Shown here: positions 14,895 through 16,592 of the stretch, piece after piece
Numbering within the stretch: position 1 is the first letter of the stretch
How the letters are laid out: the number at the start of each line of letters is the position of its first letter
Assembly (NCBI GenBank): GCA_030640255.1
Contig: DAOWJS010000011.1
Span: 1 to 16,592 of the forward strand
Direction of reading: 5' to 3'
DNA length: 16,592 nt
Origin: Dehalococcoidales bacterium
GTDB taxonomy: Bacteria > Chloroflexota > Dehalococcoidia > Dehalococcoidales > GCA-2688105
The notes under the pieces: generated by a model
Databases searched by the model: none
What the model was told of the DNA's origin: nothing
Seen by the model: the letters and a program-made list of their open reading frames with translations, nothing else
Position numbers and translations under genes: made by a program

Positions 14895-14928
14895 AAACAC
14901 TTTTACTATTGTAAGTTAATTGGTTATT

Positions 14929-15324
14929 ATGGCTGTGAATGATGACAGCACGAATACTCTAGGCAAATTAATCAAGCGGCAAAGACTGGCGATACCAATG
15001 ACACTGCAGGAGCTTACTACAATGTCAGGCATATCTCCATCACACCTGGGTCGCATAGAGAGGGGTGAGCGTTTCCCCTCAGCCCGTATCCTGCGCAAAA
15101 TCGCCAAGCCTTTAGACTTTGAGGAACATGAGCTATTTACCCTGGCTGGCTACCTGTCTCCCCAGCCTCCCAGCCTAGCCGAGGGGATTCCGGGCTACAG
15201 TGGCAGCCGAGTTGACCCTTATGTCGCCAAGGTGTTAGCCCAGGAGCCGGTTGAGGTGCAGCGGGCTGTTATCGGAATCCTTACCATATTGAAGAGTATT
15301 GCCCGGAGTATGACCAAAAAATAA
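14929..15324 (+). CDS. XRE-family helix-turn-helix regulator
   Basis: The 131-residue product has an XRE/Cro-type HTH at about 11-70: TLGKLIKRQRLAIPMTLQELTTMSGISPSHLGRIERGERFPS, with the recognition helix near SPSHLGRIERG. The C-terminal half (PYVAKVLAQEPVEVQRAVIGILTILKSIARSMTKK) is helical and may dimerise; no peptidase or sensor domain is visible. It should be a DNA-binding regulator, plausibly of its own operon. The start is ATG 14929; a TTG at 14920 is also in frame, and no clear Shine-Dalgarno precedes either. The upstream region is an array of tandem palindrome-containing repeats. A small secreted-protein gene follows after 11 bp, then a beta-helix surface protein, so cotranscription is likely. 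Confidence 0.88.
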   Translation: MAVNDDSTNTLGKLIKRQRLAIPMTLQELTTMSGISPSHLGRIERGERFPSARILRKIAKPLDFEEHELFTLAGYLSPQPPSLAEGIPGYSGSRVDPYVAKVLAQEPVEVQRAVIGILTILKSIARSMTKK

Positions 15325-15335
15325 GCAGGTAAGTT

Positions 15336-15602
15336 ATGAAAATGAAGAAGCAGCTTTACTTTCCATTATTATTAACTCTACTGGCTTCCCTGGTTTTTGG
15401 TGTCTTTCCCCTGGGGCAACCAGCTACAGTTTATGCTGCGCCAGGTACGGAAAGTTTATGGTCAGGAAGTAATTCGGCTCCCAACCTGACATTAACTAAC
15501 TCAACAAATGCCGATGGTTCAGGGGCTGGGACTTGGGCGGATGCAAGTGGAAAATGGTCAAAAACTCCATACGAGTATTGGACATTTGTGGTGGCGAATT
15601 AA
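15336..15602 (+). CDS. Small secreted protein of unknown function
   Basis: I do not recognise this 88-residue product. It begins MKMKKQ, then a hydrophobic core (LYFPLLLTLLASLVFGVFPLG) and a plausible signal peptidase site after VYAA (residue 35-36), leaving a mature part of about 53 residues. This is rich in Ser, Thr, Asn and Gly with three Trp (GTESLWSGSNSAPNLTL..., GTWADASGKWSK, EYWTFVVAN) and no Cys. It starts 11 bp after the XRE stop, preceded by only a modest GGTAAG, so it may be translationally coupled. It could be a short secreted factor or the surviving N-terminus of a longer surface protein; nothing in the downstream sequence looks like the missing remainder. Confidence 0.6.
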   Translation: MKMKKQLYFPLLLTLLASLVFGVFPLGQPATVYAAPGTESLWSGSNSAPNLTLTNSTNADGSGAGTWADASGKWSKTPYEYWTFVVAN

Positions 15603-15604
15603 CC

Positions 15605-15674
15605 AGACTGACAGAAAGGGGGGTGGTGCCAATAGAAAGTGGTGCCAATAGAAAATAGAAGAGACTGTCAGAAA
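15605..15674 (+). repeat. Tandem repeats in the leader of the beta-helix gene
   Basis: GTGGTGCCAATAGAAA occurs twice head to tail (15623-15638 and 15639-15654). They are bracketed by AGACTGACAGAAA (15605-15617) and AGACTGTCAGAAA (15662-15674), whose CTGACAG and CTGTCAG cores are complementary and could close a stem around the repeats. No T-run follows, so a leader structure is more likely than a terminator. Confidence 0.6.
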
Positions 15675-15709
15675 AAAAATGCTCTCAAAAAAGAGGGGAG
15701 GAATAGAAA

Positions 15710-16592
15710 GTGAAAAGGAAAATCGTTAGTGTCTTGTTTGCCCTGGTGCTGGTGCTCAGCTTCAGCCTGATGATGGCGCTGCCAGCGGCAGCAAATGGAA
15801 CTACGACTACTCTAACCGTGCCGGACAATGTGTATCGCCCTGCGGAGTTTGTGGCCAGCTCTACGACCACAAATTCGGGAACGGCATATACCAATGTCCG
15901 GTTCAATATCACCGTCAGCGGTCCTAGTGCGTTTCCTGATAGTACCCCCAGAGCTAGTATCTTCACTATTACCGAAGTCAACGGAAGCACAGATACGCAG
16001 GGTATAAACGATACCTTTGTGCTGGTGGGTGGGGACTTTGTCGGTTACTGGGGGCCTGCGGATGGATTTCCCTTGACTGACCCCTATGACGCCCCCTCTA
16101 CCTTCACCGTCCAGATGTGCGACGTTATCACGGCTCCTGTGGGCAATTATGATGTGACCGTGGAGCTGGTTGACCTTACTCCAGAGCCCGATGTCATTCT
16201 TGCTACCGCCACGGATAGCTTCAGCCTCAGTGCTGACACTCTCTATGTCAGTACAGGACAACAGTTCACTACCATCCAAGATGCCATTGATGCTGCTACC
16301 GCCGGCGACACCATCAATGTGGCTGATGGCACCTACACCATTACCGGAGCTATCACAGTGGATAAAGGGGTTATCATTACCGGTAACACCAGTACCCCGG
16401 CGAATGTGGCGGTAACATACAGCGCACCCAGTACAACCCTGGATTGCTTTGATATGCAGGCAAATGATATAACCGTGCAGGGAATCAAGGTGGTAAACGG
16501 CAGATACGGGTTCAACTTTGCCACGAGTGACCCTACCGGGTGCACCATCTCAAATTGTGTCATAGACCAGTGCTATGAGGGAGCCATTAATA
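15710..16592 (+). CDS. Secreted right-handed beta-helix protein, 3' end cut by window
   Basis: The frame runs from GTG 15710 to the window edge without a stop (294 residues seen). GGGGAGGA (15695-15702), seven bases upstream, fixes the start. Residues 1-28 are a clear signal peptide (MKRKIVSVLFALVLVLSFSL, site after LPAAA). Residues about 31-175 form a Thr-rich beta-sandwich-like region. From about 178 the sequence LYVSTGQQFTTIQDAIDAATAGDTINVADGTYT, then VDKGVIITGN, is the typical start of a pectin-lyase-like parallel beta-helix, with further rungs such as DITVQGIKVVNG and CTISNCVID. It is thus probably a large cell-surface or exported protein; no catalytic residues can be named. It lies 107 bp after the small secreted protein, behind a repeat-containing leader. 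Confidence 0.85.
   Translation, partial: MKRKIVSVLFALVLVLSFSLMMALPAAANGTTTTLTVPDNVYRPAEFVASSTTTNSGTAYTNVRFNITVSGPSAFPDSTPRASIFTITEVNGSTDTQGINDTFVLVGGDFVGYWGPADGFPLTDPYDAPSTFTVQMCDVITAPVGNYDVTVELVDLTPEPDVILATATDSFSLSADTLYVSTGQQFTTIQDAIDAATAGDTINVADGTYTITGAITVDKGVIITGNTSTPANVAVTYSAPSTTLDCFDMQANDITVQGIKVVNGRYGFNFATSDPTGCTISNCVIDQCYEGAIN

Noticed and set aside
15812..16279. A minus-strand 155-codon frame
   Set aside because: It is antisense to the beta-helix gene, which has a signal peptide, good ribosome binding site and family motifs.

Overview
This 16.6 kb window reads as a chromosomal segment from an anaerobic, B12-using bacterium. My best guess is a Dehalococcoidia-like member of the Chloroflexota, but that is inferred from gene style and not proven. 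The hints are a class II (B12-dependent) ribonucleotide reductase as the only reductase, a PurS-PurS-PurL fusion beside a separate PurQ, an FtsZ-like tubulin that is not canonical FtsZ, and a large secreted beta-helix protein. Gene density is high and Shine-Dalgarno sites are mostly clear. No rRNA, tRNA, transposase or CRISPR array was seen.

Layout, left to right. 1-1023 is the 3' part of a tubulin/FtsZ-family GTPase gene. 1176-4390 is an nrdR-nrdJ operon whose promoter is overlaid by two NrdR boxes 31 bp apart, giving a self-contained feedback circuit for dNTP supply. 4400-6073 is a compact type II restriction-modification unit (SPPY-type methyltransferase, then a PmeII-like endonuclease overlapping it by 56 bp) with its own strong promoter, whose spacer holds a perfect palindrome. 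6150-8363 carries a NYN-domain RNase-like gene and a radical SAM gene, ending in an intrinsic terminator.

The next block lies on the minus strand. The purL-purQ operon (12251 to 8554) makes FGAM synthase and ends in its own terminator. The rpsU-yqeY pair (13118 to 12438) and a COG2509-type FAD-dependent dehydrogenase (14527 to 13184) sit upstream of it. purL carries a GC-rich hairpin repeat, in frame, exactly in the linker between its two PurS-like domains. A near-identical hairpin core forms the purQ terminator.

14528-14928 is the only long gene-free stretch. It holds the minus-strand dehydrogenase promoter, a nested palindromic REP/MITE-like element (14606-14724), and an AT-rich array of tandem direct repeats (14776-14862). 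This array precedes a small XRE-family regulator, which is followed at once by a short secreted protein of unknown function and then a secreted beta-helix surface protein that runs off the window. The XRE, small secreted protein and beta-helix set with its repeat-rich control region is the least explained part of the window.
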